NCBI RefSeq assembly: GCF_017813395.1
Contig: NZ_JAGIZB010000002.1
Span: 248,001 to 312,000 of the forward strand
Direction: 5' to 3'
DNA length: 64,000 nucleotides
DNA from: Pararoseomonas baculiformis
GTDB taxonomy: Bacteria > Pseudomonadota > Alphaproteobacteria > Acetobacterales > Acetobacteraceae
Both the position numbers and the translations under genes were made by a program. Position 1 is the stretch's first letter, and each line of letters starts with the position of its first letter. Under the pieces are notes generated by a model. The model saw nothing but the letters and a program-made list of their open reading frames with translations. It did no database searches and had not been told where the DNA came from. Shown piece by piece: positions 1 to 11,735 of the stretch.

Positions 1-1
1 C

Positions 2-448
2 GAGATCACGGGGCGGGACATCACCGCGAAGGATTTCCGCACCTGGGCCGGCACGGTCATGGCGGCCCTCGCGCTGCGGGAGTTCGAGACCTTCGACAGC
101 CAGGCCGCCGCCAAGCGCAACATCCGTGCAGCCATCGAGCAGGTGTCCTCGCGCCTGGGCAACACGCCGACGGTCTGCCGAAAATGCTACGTCCATCCGG
201 ACCTGCTGGATGGCTACATGGCCGGGCAGCTCGCGCTGGAGATCGCCGAGGCGGCCGAGGAGGAGCTACGTGAGGAGATCGCCCATCTCCGGCCGGAGGA
301 GGCGGCCGTGCTGGCGCTGCTGGCGAAGCTGAAGACGCAGAAGGCAGCGCCGGCCCCAAAGCGCGCGCGCAAGCCGGCAGGCGGGCCCGGGCAGAAGCCA
401 CGGGCCCGGGCGAAGGGAAAGGCGGGCGCGGAGGCGACCGCCGCCTGA
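2..448 (+). CDS. DNA topoisomerase IB, C-terminal part (5' end outside window)
   Basis: This is the C-terminal end of a poxvirus-like type IB topoisomerase, which relaxes supercoils by nicking one strand through a 3'-phosphotyrosine. The frame is open from base 2 with no start needed. It begins in the conserved block ITAKDFRTWAGT, and the catalytic tyrosine lies in the block CRKCYVHP, with the Tyr codon at 188-190. The last ~45 residues form a Lys/Arg/Ala/Pro-rich basic tail, common in bacterial members and probably DNA-contacting. The gene ends 20 bases before the convergent aldo/keto reductase stop. The family call is firm; the N-terminal domain cannot be seen. Confidence 0.93.
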   Translation, partial: EITGRDITAKDFRTWAGTVMAALALREFETFDSQAAAKRNIRAAIEQVSSRLGNTPTVCRKCYVHPDLLDGYMAGQLALEIAEAAEEELREEIAHLRPEEAAVLALLAKLKTQKAAPAPKRARKPAGGPGQKPRARAKGKAGAEATAA

Positions 449-467
449 CCCGGCAGCGGCCTGTCGC

Positions 468-1469
<1,002 letters not shown>

Positions 1470-1530
1470 GGGGTGCTCCATCGGTTGAGGTGACGGAGCC
1501 GATATGCGCCCAGGCGGTCTCCCGCTTAAT

Positions 1531-1549
1531 CCCGTATGATCCGCACGGG
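1531..1549. promoter_or_regulatory. Candidate operator dyad between AKR and LysR genes
   Basis: CCCGT and ACGGG form a perfect 5-bp inverted repeat around a 9-base spacer in the 97-bp divergent gap. LysR regulators commonly bind dyads of this size upstream of the divergent gene. The arms are short, so the match could be chance. Confidence 0.3.
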
Positions 1550-1566
1550 CTGTTCGGGAATCGCGA

Positions 1567-2457
1567 ATGATCAGGCCGTCGCTGGAGGACCTTGAGCTTC
1601 TTGCCGCGGTGGTGCGCCATGGCAGCTTCCGCCGGGCTGCGCAGGCGGCTGGGCTGTCTCCGTCCAGCGCCACGGAGCGGATCCGGGCGCTGGAGGACCG
1701 CGTTGGCGTGCGCCTGCTGAACCGCACCACGCGCAGCGTGGCGCCGACCGAGGCTGGCGCGGCGCTTCTGGGCCGGCTGGCGCCCGCGCTGGACGAGATC
1801 ACGGCGGCGCTGGCGGCGGCGGGCCAGGCCGGAGCGGGGGTTTCGGGCACGCTGCGCCTCAATGCGCCGCCGCCCGTCACACAGCTGGTCCTGGCGCCCT
1901 TGCTGCCGCGCTTCCTGGCGCGCCATCCGCGCGTGGTGGTGGATGTCACCTCCGAGAGCGGCTTCGTGGACATCGTGCGCGGAGGCTTCGATGCCGGCGT
2001 GCGCTACGGGGAAAGCCTGGCGCTGGACATGATCGCCGTGCGGCTGGGCGGGCCGCAGCGCTATGTCGTCGTCGCCTCGCCGGCGCTGATTGCCGCCACC
2101 GGCCGCCCCGCCACGCCGCATGACCTGCTGGGGCTGCCCTGCATCCGGACGCGCTTCAGCAGCGGCACGATGCTGCCCTGGGAATTCGAGCGGGAGGGGC
2201 AGGTGGTGGCCATCCGCCCGGAGGGGCCGCTGATCACCAGCGATGCCCATCTGGGCATCTCTGCCGCCCTGCAGGGGCTGGGCTTCTACGCCACCTTCGA
2301 GGGCTGGGCAGAGCCCTTCATCCGGTCCGGGCAGCTCATCCCGGTGCTGGAGGAGTGGCTGCCGCCCTTTGAGGGCCCGTTCCTCTACTATCCTTCGCGG
2401 CGCCACATGCCGGCGGCGCTGCGGGCCTTCGTGGATTTCCTGAAGGAGGTTGCCTGA
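1567..2457 (+). CDS. LysR family transcriptional regulator
   Basis: A 296-residue LysR-type regulator. Residues ~1-60 are the winged helix-turn-helix (LAAVVRHGSFRRAAQAAGL, then ERIRALEDRVGVRLLNRTTR), and ~90-290 form the LysR substrate-binding fold. The length is normal for the family. The sequence resembles the large subgroup that controls adjacent oxidoreductases, and the divergent arrangement with the aldo/keto reductase supports that target. The effector is unknown. The gene ends 48 bp before the convergent parE stop. Confidence 0.92.
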   Translation: MIRPSLEDLELLAAVVRHGSFRRAAQAAGLSPSSATERIRALEDRVGVRLLNRTTRSVAPTEAGAALLGRLAPALDEITAALAAAGQAGAGVSGTLRLNAPPPVTQLVLAPLLPRFLARHPRVVVDVTSESGFVDIVRGGFDAGVRYGESLALDMIAVRLGGPQRYVVVASPALIAATGRPATPHDLLGLPCIRTRFSSGTMLPWEFEREGQVVAIRPEGPLITSDAHLGISAALQGLGFYATFEGWAEPFIRSGQLIPVLEEWLPPFEGPFLYYPSRRHMPAALRAFVDFLKEVA

Positions 2458-2505
2458 GGGGCAGGAGCGGCCCGCCGCCCCCAGGTCGCCCGCCCCTATG
2501 CCCCG

Positions 2506-4479
2506 TCAGACATCCACCTCGGCCTCGTCCAGCTTCGATGCGTTCTCCTGGATGAACCTGAAGCGGAGCTCCGGCTTGCGGCCCATCAGCGCCTCGATCA
2601 GCTCTGCCGTTTCCGCCCGCGCCTCGGCGGGCAGGACGACGCGGAGAAGGGTGCGCTTCTTCGGGTCCATGGTCGTCTCCTTCAGGGAGGCCGGGGGCAT
2701 TTCGCCCAGGCCCTTGAAGCGGCTGACCTCGACCTTCTGGTTCGCCTTGAATTCGCGCTTCAGGATGCGCTCGCGGTCGGCATCGTCGCGCGCATAGATC
2801 GACTTCGCGCCGTGCTGGAGGCGATAGAGGGGCGGCTGGGCCAGGAAGACGCGGCCGTCCCGCACCAGGGCAGGAAGTTCCTTGTAGAAGAAGGTCATCA
2901 GCAGCGCGGCGATATGGGCGCCGTCCACATCCGCGTCCGTCATGATGATGATGCGGCCATAGCGCAGCCGGGCCAGGTCGAAGCGCTCGCCCACGCCGCA
3001 GCCCAGCGCCTCCACCAGATCGCGCAGCTCCTGGTTGGCGCGCAGCTTCTCGGTGCTGGCGGAGGCCACATTCAGGATCTTGCCGCGCAGCGGCAGCACG
3101 GCCTGGGTCATGCGGTCCCGCGCCTGCTTGGCGGAACCGCCGGCGGAGTCACCCTCCACCAGGAAGAGTTCCGTGGCTTCCGCATTCTCGCTGGAGCAGT
3201 CGGCAAGCTTGCCGGGCAGGCGCAGCTTGCGCGTGGCGGTCTTGCGGGGAACCTCCTTCTGCTCGCGGCGGCGGATGCGCTCCTCGGCGCGCTCAATCGC
3301 CCAGGACAGGAGGTTGTCGGCGTTGCGCGTGTCGCCGGTCAGCCAGTGGTCGAAGTGGTCGCGCAACCCGTTCTCCACGAGGCGCGCGGCCTCGGGGGAG
3401 GTAAGCCTGTCCTTGGTCTGGCCCTGGAACTGCGGCTCGCGCACGAAGACCGAAACCATGCCGGCGAGCCCGCCGAACAGGTCCTCGGCCGTGACGCTGG
3501 CGGCGCGCTTCTCCTTGCGCAGCTCGCCATAGGCGCGCAGGCCCTTCACCAGGGCATTGCGGAACCCGGCCTCATGCGTGCCGCCCTGGGGCGTGGGAAT
3601 GGTGTTCGCATAGGTCGAGAGGAAGCCCTCGCCCTGCTCCAGCCAGGTGGCCGCCCATTCGGCGCGGCCGGCGCCGTTCGGGAAAGTGGCCTCGCCGGCC
3701 CAGGGGGTGGGGGTGACGGTGACCTTCCCCTCAATGGCGGCGCCCAGGTAGTCCGAGAGGCCGCCGGGGAAGTGAAGCGTGGCCTGGGCGGGGGTTTCGT
3801 CCTTGATGAGCGACGGATCGGCGGACCAGCGGATCTCCACGCCCTTGTAGAGATAGGCCTTGGAACGGCAGAACCGGTACAGGCGCGCGGCCAGGAAGGG
3901 CAGCTTGCCGAAGATCTCGGGGTCCGGCCGGAAGCGGATGGTGGTGCCGCGGCGGTTATGGACCGGCCCGGCATTCTTCAGCTTGCCCAGCGGCTTGCCG
4001 CGCGAATAGGCCTGGGTGAACAGGGTGCGGTCGCGCGCGACCTCCACCTCCATCCGCTCGGAGAGGGCATTCACCACCGAGGAGCCGACGCCGTGCAGGC
4101 CGCCCGAGGTGTCATAGGCCTTGCCCGAGAACTTGCCGCCGGAATGGAGGGTGGTGAGGATCACCTCCAGCGCGGAAAGCTTCGGGAACTTGGGATGCGG
4201 GTCCACGGGGATGCCGCGGCCATTGTCCCGCACCGTCAGCCAGTTGTCCGGCTCCAGCGTGACCTCGATCCGGTCCGCATGGCCAGCCACGGCCTCGTCC
4301 ATCGCGTTGTCGATGATCTCGGAAGCCAGGTGGTGAAGGGCGTTCTCGTCCGTGCCGCCGATATACATGCCCGGGCGCCGGCGGACGGGCTCGAGCCCCT
4401 CCAGCACCTCGATGTCAGCCGCGGAATAGCTTTGCTGGGCCGGGCCCTTCGGAGGGCGGCCGCCGAATAGATCGTTCAT
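2506..4479 (-). CDS. parE: DNA topoisomerase IV subunit B
   Basis: The 657-residue ATPase subunit of topoisomerase IV, which decatenates replicated chromosomes together with ParC. Visible features are the GHKL ATPase N-box at ~53-62 (SEIIDNAMDEAV), the G1 box DNGRGIP, the G2 box GGLHGVGSSVVNALS, the transducer domain, and the TOPRIM motifs LFLVEGDSAGGSAKQARDR and MTDADVDGAHIAALL. The C-terminal block is typical of GyrB/ParE. The length of ~657 without the large GyrB insertion favours ParE over GyrB. No parC lies in the window. The ATG at 4479 lacks a strong Shine-Dalgarno. Confidence 0.96.
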   Translation of the reverse strand: MNDLFGGRPPKGPAQQSYSAADIEVLEGLEPVRRRPGMYIGGTDENALHHLASEIIDNAMDEAVAGHADRIEVTLEPDNWLTVRDNGRGIPVDPHPKFPKLSALEVILTTLHSGGKFSGKAYDTSGGLHGVGSSVVNALSERMEVEVARDRTLFTQAYSRGKPLGKLKNAGPVHNRRGTTIRFRPDPEIFGKLPFLAARLYRFCRSKAYLYKGVEIRWSADPSLIKDETPAQATLHFPGGLSDYLGAAIEGKVTVTPTPWAGEATFPNGAGRAEWAATWLEQGEGFLSTYANTIPTPQGGTHEAGFRNALVKGLRAYGELRKEKRAASVTAEDLFGGLAGMVSVFVREPQFQGQTKDRLTSPEAARLVENGLRDHFDHWLTGDTRNADNLLSWAIERAEERIRRREQKEVPRKTATRKLRLPGKLADCSSENAEATELFLVEGDSAGGSAKQARDRMTQAVLPLRGKILNVASASTEKLRANQELRDLVEALGCGVGERFDLARLRYGRIIIMTDADVDGAHIAALLMTFFYKELPALVRDGRVFLAQPPLYRLQHGAKSIYARDDADRERILKREFKANQKVEVSRFKGLGEMPPASLKETTMDPKKRTLLRVVLPAEARAETAELIEALMGRKPELRFRFIQENASKLDEAEVDV

Positions 4480-4534
4480 GTCTTGTTCTGGGTCCCCGGC
4501 CCAAATTAGCCATCCGGGGAGCCAGATGCAACCG

Positions 4535-4588
4535 CCGCCTGCCCTGGGGGAGCAGGCGGGCGGCCATCAGCGCCGGGCCGTGGCCCGG
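4535..4588 (-). terminator. Two GC hairpins after dps
   Basis: Directly downstream of the dps stop lie CCGGGCC/GGCCCGG (4573-4588) and CCGCCTGC/GCAGGCGG (4535-4559). Both stems are perfect. There is no clear U-tract, so termination is likely but not certain. The hairpins would separate dps from parE, which is transcribed in the same direction. Confidence 0.45.
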
Positions 4589-4600
4589 ATGCCCGTCAGG

Positions 4601-5110
4601 TCAGTTCTTGCCCTGCAGATGGGCCTCGATCATCCACAGCGCCTTGTCCACCTCGCGCGAGACCTGCGTCAGCAGGTCGGAGGTGTCGGCGTCGCCCGCC
4701 TCGTCGGTGGCGTCGATGCCCTCGCGCAAGGCCTGGGCCATCTGGGCGTAGCGGTCGGCCAGGGCGGCGCAGTGGTCCATGCCGTCCAGGAGCTTGGCGT
4801 CATAGGGCTTGATGCGGGTCTGGGCGCCGACGGCCTGGGTGGTGCCATCCGGGATGCCGCCGAGCTGGACGGCGCGCTCGGCCAGCTCGTCCGACTGCTC
4901 GTTGAGGATGGTGTAGAACTCCTCGAACATCTTGTGCAGCCCGTAGAAATGGCTGCCCTTCACGTTCCAATGCGCCTGCCGCGTGGCATTGGTCAGGTCG
5001 ATGATGTCGGCCAGGGCGCCCTGGAGCACGTTGACGCTGACGGCTTTGCCGTTGCTCGGCGTGTCGTTGCGGGTCTTGTTGGGCACCTTGGCGGTTTCGG
5101 CCTTGGCCAT
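4601..5110 (-). CDS. dps: Dps family ferritin-like DNA protection protein
   Basis: A 169-residue Dps mini-ferritin that oxidises and stores iron as a 12-mer and shields DNA under stress. The inter-subunit ferroxidase ligands are all present: H47, H59, E63, D74 and E78, with the same spacing as the E. coli set H51, H63, D67, D78 and E82. The N-terminus (residues 1-22) is Lys-rich, a feature linked to DNA binding in this family. AAGGAG lies just upstream of the ATG at 5110. It is monocistronic, with a 170-bp leader shared with no obvious partner, and hairpins follow its stop. Confidence 0.95.
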   Translation of the reverse strand: MAKAETAKVPNKTRNDTPSNGKAVSVNVLQGALADIIDLTNATRQAHWNVKGSHFYGLHKMFEEFYTILNEQSDELAERAVQLGGIPDGTTQAVGAQTRIKPYDAKLLDGMDHCAALADRYAQMAQALREGIDATDEAGDADTSDLLTQVSREVDKALWMIEAHLQGKN

Positions 5111-5280
5111 GATGGCTCCTTCGCGTTCGAGTCCGATGGACGGGCTTCATCATGGGGTGAAGCACGCCCTCGGCAACCGCAATGCCCCGGGGCGGAGAAG
5201 GTTTCTGGAAAGAAGGTGCCCCGCCTGCCGCGCATGGCCCGCACGGCGGAACGCCCCAGGGCGCCTCCCTATACTGCTCC

Positions 5281-6873
5281 CTATACGGGCAGCTGCACGA
5301 AGCGCTCGGCCTCGGGCGCCGTGCCGGGCTGCTGGAAGGCGGCGGCCCTGGCAAGAAGGGCATGGTCCTGCTCGGACAGCCGGGATTGCTCCCGCAGATG
5401 GTCGGTCCAGGAGCGGACGGCCCAGAGCTCGATGTAGCGCTCGGGATGCGCCACGTCCTCATAAAGGCGCCAAATAATGGCGCCGGCACGCAGGCGCACG
5501 CCGCGAACCTCGGCCATGGCCTTCAGGAAGGCATCCCTGGAATGGGGCGGGACCGAATACCGGACGGATTCGAGAAGCCGCGCATCAAGGGTGCGGAGGG
5601 TGGGCATGATCTCCGGCGCCGGGGCCTCGGGCATGGGCTCCACCAGGCGCGCTGGAACCGGCTCCGGCGGTGCTGCCTCCAGCGGCAGGCGGCGGGAGAG
5701 GACGGAGAGAAGGATGCTTGCCACGCCGAAGATGACGAGTGTCTGCGGCACGCCGATGAGCGAGCCGCCGATGCCGCCCAGGGTGGAGCCGAGCACCATG
5801 GCGCCGAAGGTGGCGACCTGGAACAGCCCGATGGCCCTGGCCCGGACCCAGGGGCGGGCGGCGAACTGCGAGGCTGCGCTGAGGGTCGATGTCATCCCGA
5901 GCCAGGAGGCACCGTAGAGCAGCATGGCCATGCCCGCGGGCAGCCAGTGCGGCGAAAGGCCCAGCAGGACGATGGAGATGCCCATCATGCAGGAGCAGGC
6001 CACGACGATGTTCGAGCGGGAGAGGCGGTTCCGCAGCGCCGGCAGGCCGAAGCTGGCGGCCACGGCGCCCACGCCCATGGCGCCGAGCATGAGGCCGAAG
6101 GCCGACGGGCCAAGGCCGAGGCGGAAGCGCACGATGATGGGCAGCAGGCCCCAGACCGCCGAGCCCGCGAAGAAGCTGAAAGTGGCGCGGATGATGATGC
6201 CGCGCATCACCGGGCTGGCGAGGACGTAGCGCACGCCGCTGCCCATCGCATCCACCAGGCCCTCGCGCGGGGCAAGGTCCGTCTGCGGCTGGCGTTTCCA
6301 GAGGAAGAGCGCGCCGGTGAGATAGAGGAAGCAGGCGGCGTTGAGCGCGAAGGCGACCTCGGCGCCCGCCCAGCCCAGCACGATGCCGCCGAGCGCCGGG
6401 CCGATGGCGCGCGAAAGGTTGAAGCCCATGGCGTTGAGGACGATCGCCTGGACCAGGTCCTCCCGCACCACCAGTTCCGGCGTCGTGGCGCCGAAGGCGG
6501 GGAAGTTCGCCGCCGCGCCGATGCCGATGCAGAAGGTGAGGGCGAGCAGCCCCCAGGGCCCGAGGGCGCCCGCGGCGGTGAGGACGCAGAGCAGCAGCGC
6601 CATGGCGCAGATCCAGATCTGCGTGCCGATCAGGAAACGGCGCCGGTCCATGATGTCGGCCAGCGCGCCAGCTGGCAGGGCCAGCAGGAAGACCGGCAGC
6701 ATGGAGGCCACCTGGACCAGGCTGACCATGACAGGGGAGGGGGAGAGGGAGGTCATCAGCCAGGCGGCGCCGGTGCTTTGCACCCAGCCGCCGATATTGC
6801 TGATGAGGGTGGCGACCCAGAGCATCCGGAAGGCGGGGTTCCGGAACGGGACGAAAGCGGTGGGGGCGGGCAT
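5281..6873 (-). CDS. MFS transporter of the EntS/MFS_3 type
   Basis: A 530-residue major facilitator with about 12 membrane segments (residues ~10-410). It is followed by a cytoplasmic tail of ~100 residues (RYSVPPHSRDAFLKAM onward) that is characteristic of the Pfam MFS_3 (PF05977) family, which includes the enterobactin exporter EntS. The start is set at the ATG at 6873, where the sequence PFRNPAFRMLWVATLISNIG begins the first helix; longer upstream readings are not MFS-like. It is probably an exporter, with unknown cargo. No siderophore genes lie in the window. Confidence 0.85.
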   Translation of the reverse strand: MPAPTAFVPFRNPAFRMLWVATLISNIGGWVQSTGAAWLMTSLSPSPVMVSLVQVASMLPVFLLALPAGALADIMDRRRFLIGTQIWICAMALLLCVLTAAGALGPWGLLALTFCIGIGAAANFPAFGATTPELVVREDLVQAIVLNAMGFNLSRAIGPALGGIVLGWAGAEVAFALNAACFLYLTGALFLWKRQPQTDLAPREGLVDAMGSGVRYVLASPVMRGIIIRATFSFFAGSAVWGLLPIIVRFRLGLGPSAFGLMLGAMGVGAVAASFGLPALRNRLSRSNIVVACSCMMGISIVLLGLSPHWLPAGMAMLLYGASWLGMTSTLSAASQFAARPWVRARAIGLFQVATFGAMVLGSTLGGIGGSLIGVPQTLVIFGVASILLSVLSRRLPLEAAPPEPVPARLVEPMPEAPAPEIMPTLRTLDARLLESVRYSVPPHSRDAFLKAMAEVRGVRLRAGAIIWRLYEDVAHPERYIELWAVRSWTDHLREQSRLSEQDHALLARAAAFQQPGTAPEAERFVQLPV

Positions 6874-7053
6874 CGGCGGGGGAAAGGACCGGAGGGGGCT
6901 GAGGGTTTCGGACCGGCCATGGCCGGCGGCCCGCTCGGGCTGCCCTCCTGGATGCGGTGCGGTGCCCAGGGTGGTGGAGCGGGGCGGGATGCTCAAGGGC
7001 ATGTTTGCATCGCGGGCTCGCGATTCACGATGCCGATCGTCTAGGCTCCGTCC

Positions 7054-7383
7054 ATGGCCCGGCGGATCACGACCTACACGGAATTCTGGCCCTATTACCT
7101 GCGGGAGCATGCGGACCCGCGGACAAGGGCCGTCCATGTCGCGGGAACGCTGATCGGCGTCACGCTCTTCGTGGCCGGAGTCGTGCTGGGGCGCTGGTGG
7201 CTGATGCTGGCGGGCCTGGTGAGCGGCTATGTCTTTGCCTGGGTGAGCCACATGACAATCGAGCGGAACCGGCCGGCCACCTTCACCTATCCGCTCTGGT
7301 CGCTTGGCTCCGACCTGCGGATGGCTTGGCTGTTCGTCACGGGGAGGCTGGGCGAGGAGCTCCGGCGGGCCGGGATTGGCTGA
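7054..7383 (+). CDS. DUF962 / Mpo1-like small membrane protein
   Basis: A 109-residue protein of the DUF962 family. It has an N-terminal soluble stretch (YTEFWPYYLREHADPRTRAVH), two adjacent hydrophobic helices at ~27-70, and the conserved segments AWVSHMTIERNRPATF and YPLWSLGSDLRM. The yeast member Mpo1 is an Fe-dependent dioxygenase acting on 2-hydroxy fatty acids; whether the short bacterial forms do the same is not established. The His in HEHADP-like and SHM contexts would be the candidate metal ligands. It is divergent from the MFS gene and followed by a small unknown gene. Confidence 0.8.
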   Translation: MARRITTYTEFWPYYLREHADPRTRAVHVAGTLIGVTLFVAGVVLGRWWLMLAGLVSGYVFAWVSHMTIERNRPATFTYPLWSLGSDLRMAWLFVTGRLGEELRRAGIG

Positions 7384-7459
7384 ACCCTCCTTCGGCAACG
7401 CCGGCCGGACGCGATGCTTTCATCCCGTTGCGGTTCAATCCGGAGAAGGAGGACAAGGA

Positions 7460-7657
7460 ATGGATGAGCCGAGGATGGTGACGGTGGAGGTGGCCGGGAA
7501 GCGCCATGTCGGCGAGTACCGGGTGGAGGGCGACCTCGTCACGGTGCGCTCCGAGGATTTCGGGGGCGAGGAGAGCGGCCATGCCGGGGATGACGACCCG
7601 CATGACATCGCCCGCCTGCTGCTGACCGAAATGATCCGGCGCAAGGAAGACCTCTAG
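7460..7657 (+). CDS. Small acidic hypothetical protein
   Basis: A 65-residue protein that I do not recognise. The start at 7460 is supported by an AGGAGGACA Shine-Dalgarno. The sequence has a beta-rich first half (VTVEVAGKRHVGEYRVEGDLVTVRS could form a small barrel) and an acidic, helical second half. Codon usage looks like that of neighbours. It may be co-transcribed with the DUF962 gene 76 bp upstream. No function is assigned. Confidence 0.6.
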   Translation: MDEPRMVTVEVAGKRHVGEYRVEGDLVTVRSEDFGGEESGHAGDDDPHDIARLLLTEMIRRKEDL

Positions 7658-7694
7658 CCGCCCCTCCGTTGCCCGGGGCGCAGGAATGCAGGGT

Positions 7695-7717
7695 GCCCTG
7701 TCGGATCAGGACAGGGC
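7695..7717. terminator. Hairpin between convergent genes
   Basis: GCCCTGTC and GACAGGGC form a perfect 8-bp stem with a 7-base loop. It straddles the stop codon of the permease gene and lies 38 bp beyond the stop of the small gene at 7460, so it could stop transcripts from the plus strand. No U-tract is present. Confidence 0.4.
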
Positions 7718-8992
7718 GAGCTGGGCCGCGGAGAGAAGGGCGAGCACCCAAACCGCCCCATGCACCTCCCCAGGCCGTCCCGCCGCGAGCTTGATCAGGG
7801 CATAGGCCGTGAAGGCGATGCCGATGCCTGTTCCGATGGAGAAGGTGAAGGGCATGGTGATCGCGCCGAGGATAGCCGGCAGGTATTCCGTGATGTCGCC
7901 CCAATCCAGGTGCTTCAGCGGTTCCGCCATGAGGCAGGCCACGAAGACGAGGGCCGGTGCGGTGGCGAAGGCCGGGATGGCCGTTGCGATCGGCGAGAGG
8001 AACAGGGCGAGGATGAAGAGGATGCCGACGGTGAGAGCGGTCAGCCCCGTTCGTCCGCCGGCCTGGATGCCGGCCGCGCTCTCGATATAGCTGACGGTGG
8101 GCGAGGTGCCGAGGGCGGCGCCGATCATGGCGCCGCCGCTATCCGCCACCAGCGCCTGGCCGAGGCGCGGCACGGAGCCATCCGGCCGCATCAGCCCGGC
8201 ACGATGGGTGGTGGCGATGAGGGTGCCCGCATTGTTCAGCAGGTCGGCCACGAAGAAGGTGAAGACCACCGGCGCCACGGCCAGGGTGAAGGCACCGGCG
8301 AGGTCCATCTGGAGCAGGGTGGGGGCGATGGAGGGCGGTGCGGAGACAAGGCCACCGAAGCGGGTGAGGCCAAGCGGGATGCCCGCCAGGGCCGTGGCCA
8401 GCACGCCGATGATGATGGCGCCCGGCACGCGCCGCGCCGTGAGGGCGGCGATGAGGATGAACCCGGCCGAGCCGAGCAGCACGGGGGCGGAGCCGAGCTT
8501 TCCCTGGGTGACCAGCGTCGCCGGATGGTCCACCACCAGCCCCAGGTTCTGCAGCCCGATCAGCCCGAGCAGGAGGCCAATGCCCGCGGCGATGCCCAGC
8601 TTCAGCGACAGCGGGATGCCGTTGATGAGCCATTCCCGGAAGCCCGAGAGGGAAACGATGAGGAAGATGATGCCGGACAGGAAGACCGCCCCGAGCGCCA
8701 CCTGCCAGGACAGGCCCATCTCGCCCACCACCGCATAGGCGAAATAGGCGTTCACGCCCATTCCCGGGGCGAGAGCGATGGGGAAGTTCGCCAGCAGCGC
8801 CATCAGCGCGCAGCCGATGGCGGCCGCGACGCAGGTGGCGACGAAGGCGGCGCCGGGATCGATCCCCGCCGCGGCCATGACCTGCGGGTTCACCACGATG
8901 ATGTATGCCATGGCGAGGAAGGTGGTCAGGCCGGCCATCATCTCCCGCCGGGGCGTGGTGCCGTTCTCGGCGAGCCGGAAAAGCCTTTCCAT
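7706..8992 (-). CDS. NCS2 family (AzgA-like) purine permease
   Basis: A 428-residue inner-membrane proton symporter of the NCS2 AzgA/PbuG subgroup, whose known members import guanine, hypoxanthine or adenine. The opening block ENGTTPRREMMAGLTTFLAMAYIIV (split here over helix 1) and the later SYIESAAGIQAGGRTGLTAL block are diagnostic of AzgA-like rather than uracil/xanthine transporters. About 12-14 hydrophobic segments are visible. The start at 8992 (MERLFRLAENG) fits family length. It is divergent from the dehydratase at 9137. I saw no convincing purine riboswitch in the 144-bp gap. Confidence 0.88.
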   Translation of the reverse strand: MERLFRLAENGTTPRREMMAGLTTFLAMAYIIVVNPQVMAAAGIDPGAAFVATCVAAAIGCALMALLANFPIALAPGMGVNAYFAYAVVGEMGLSWQVALGAVFLSGIIFLIVSLSGFREWLINGIPLSLKLGIAAGIGLLLGLIGLQNLGLVVDHPATLVTQGKLGSAPVLLGSAGFILIAALTARRVPGAIIIGVLATALAGIPLGLTRFGGLVSAPPSIAPTLLQMDLAGAFTLAVAPVVFTFFVADLLNNAGTLIATTHRAGLMRPDGSVPRLGQALVADSGGAMIGAALGTSPTVSYIESAAGIQAGGRTGLTALTVGILFILALFLSPIATAIPAFATAPALVFVACLMAEPLKHLDWGDITEYLPAILGAITMPFTFSIGTGIGIAFTAYALIKLAAGRPGEVHGAVWVLALLSAAQLALS

Positions 8993-9136
8993 CGGTCGTC
9001 CTATCCATGGGAATGCTGCGGCGCAGGGAAACAGGCCTTGTGCGTCGCCGCAACGGCCCGCCGAGCCGCGCGGAGCCCCTGGCGCCATTCTGCAAATCTG
9101 CTATGTCAGTCCCAAGATCACTCCGGAGGATGCGTG

Positions 9137-10927
<1,791 letters not shown>

Positions 10928-10948
10928 TCCAAGGGGGAGTATCGATTC

Positions 10949-11665
10949 ATGGCCCTGTCCAATGAGACGCGGGAGAAGCTCAAGGGCGTCTCCACCGCGA
11001 CGCTCGCCACGGCTCTCTACAAGCGCGGGTTCCGCCAGCAGTTCATCCAGGATGTGAAGCCGCTGCGCCTCCGTTCCGAGAGCATGGTGGGCGAGGCCTT
11101 CACCCTCCGCTACATCCCGGCGCGGGAGGACCTGAACAAGCTCGAGGTTTTCCGCGACCCCGAGCATCCGCAGCGCAAGGGCGTGGAAATGTGCCCGCCC
11201 GGCGCCGTGATGGTGATGGACAGCCGTAAGGATGCGCGCGCGGCTTCCGCCGGCTCGATCCTCATCACGCGGCTGATGGTGCGCGGCGTGGCAGGGGTGG
11301 TGACCGATGGCGGCTTCCGCGACGCGGCCGAGATCGCCGAGATGGACATCCCTGCCTATCACAGCCGCCCCTCCGCCCCGACCAACCTGACGCTGAACCA
11401 GGCGATCGAGCTGAACGTGCCGATCGGCTGCGGGGACGCGCCGGTGTTCCCGGGCGACGTGATCGTGGGCGACGGCGACGGGGTGATCGTGATCCCGGCG
11501 CATCTGGCCGATGAGATTGCGAATGAGGCGGTGGAGATGACCGCCTATGAGGATTTCGTCACCGAGCGCGTGCGTGGCGGCCAGCCCATCATCGGCCTCT
11601 ATCCCGCGACCGATCCCGCCAATCTTGAGGCTTTTGCGGCCTGGCGTAAGGAGAAGGGGCGCTAG
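10949..11665 (+). CDS. RraA family protein (aldolase/decarboxylase-like)
   Basis: A 238-residue member of the RraA/HMG-aldolase fold. The signature segments GVVTDGGFRDAAEIAEM and VFPGDVIVGDGDGVIVIP are present. These carry the Arg-Asp pair that binds a divalent metal and pyruvate enolate in 4-hydroxy-4-methyl-2-oxoglutarate aldolases. Databases often call such proteins ribonuclease activity regulator RraA, but next to a sugar-acid dehydratase an aldolase or oxaloacetate decarboxylase-like role is more likely; that is inference. The N-terminal ~45 residues are longer than in E. coli RraA (161 residues). Confidence 0.85.
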   Translation: MALSNETREKLKGVSTATLATALYKRGFRQQFIQDVKPLRLRSESMVGEAFTLRYIPAREDLNKLEVFRDPEHPQRKGVEMCPPGAVMVMDSRKDARAASAGSILITRLMVRGVAGVVTDGGFRDAAEIAEMDIPAYHSRPSAPTNLTLNQAIELNVPIGCGDAPVFPGDVIVGDGDGVIVIPAHLADEIANEAVEMTAYEDFVTERVRGGQPIIGLYPATDPANLEAFAAWRKEKGR

Positions 11666-11735
11666 GCGCCCTTTCCCGGGAAATCCCGGCGGCATCCGGC
11701 GCGTTTCCTCCGGGCCAATCTGGAGGAACGGCTGG

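Noticed and set aside
1470-1973. N-terminal extension of the aldo/keto reductase
   Set aside because: The extra 168 residues overlap the divergent LysR gene, look antisense, and a good Shine-Dalgarno supports the start at 1469.
2812-4470. 552-residue plus-strand frame opposite parE
   Set aside because: No recognisable motif, biased composition, and complete overlap with an unmistakable parE.
7007-7033. Nested inverted repeats (GCATCG/CGATGC around TCGCG/CGCGA) upstream of the DUF962 gene
   Set aside because: Arms are 5-6 bp in GC-rich DNA and the adjacent genes give no regulator, so chance is likely.
5182-7044. 620-residue plus-strand frame opposite the MFS exporter
   Set aside because: Dominated by Gly, Ala, His and Glu repeats from antisense of hydrophobic codons; not protein-like.
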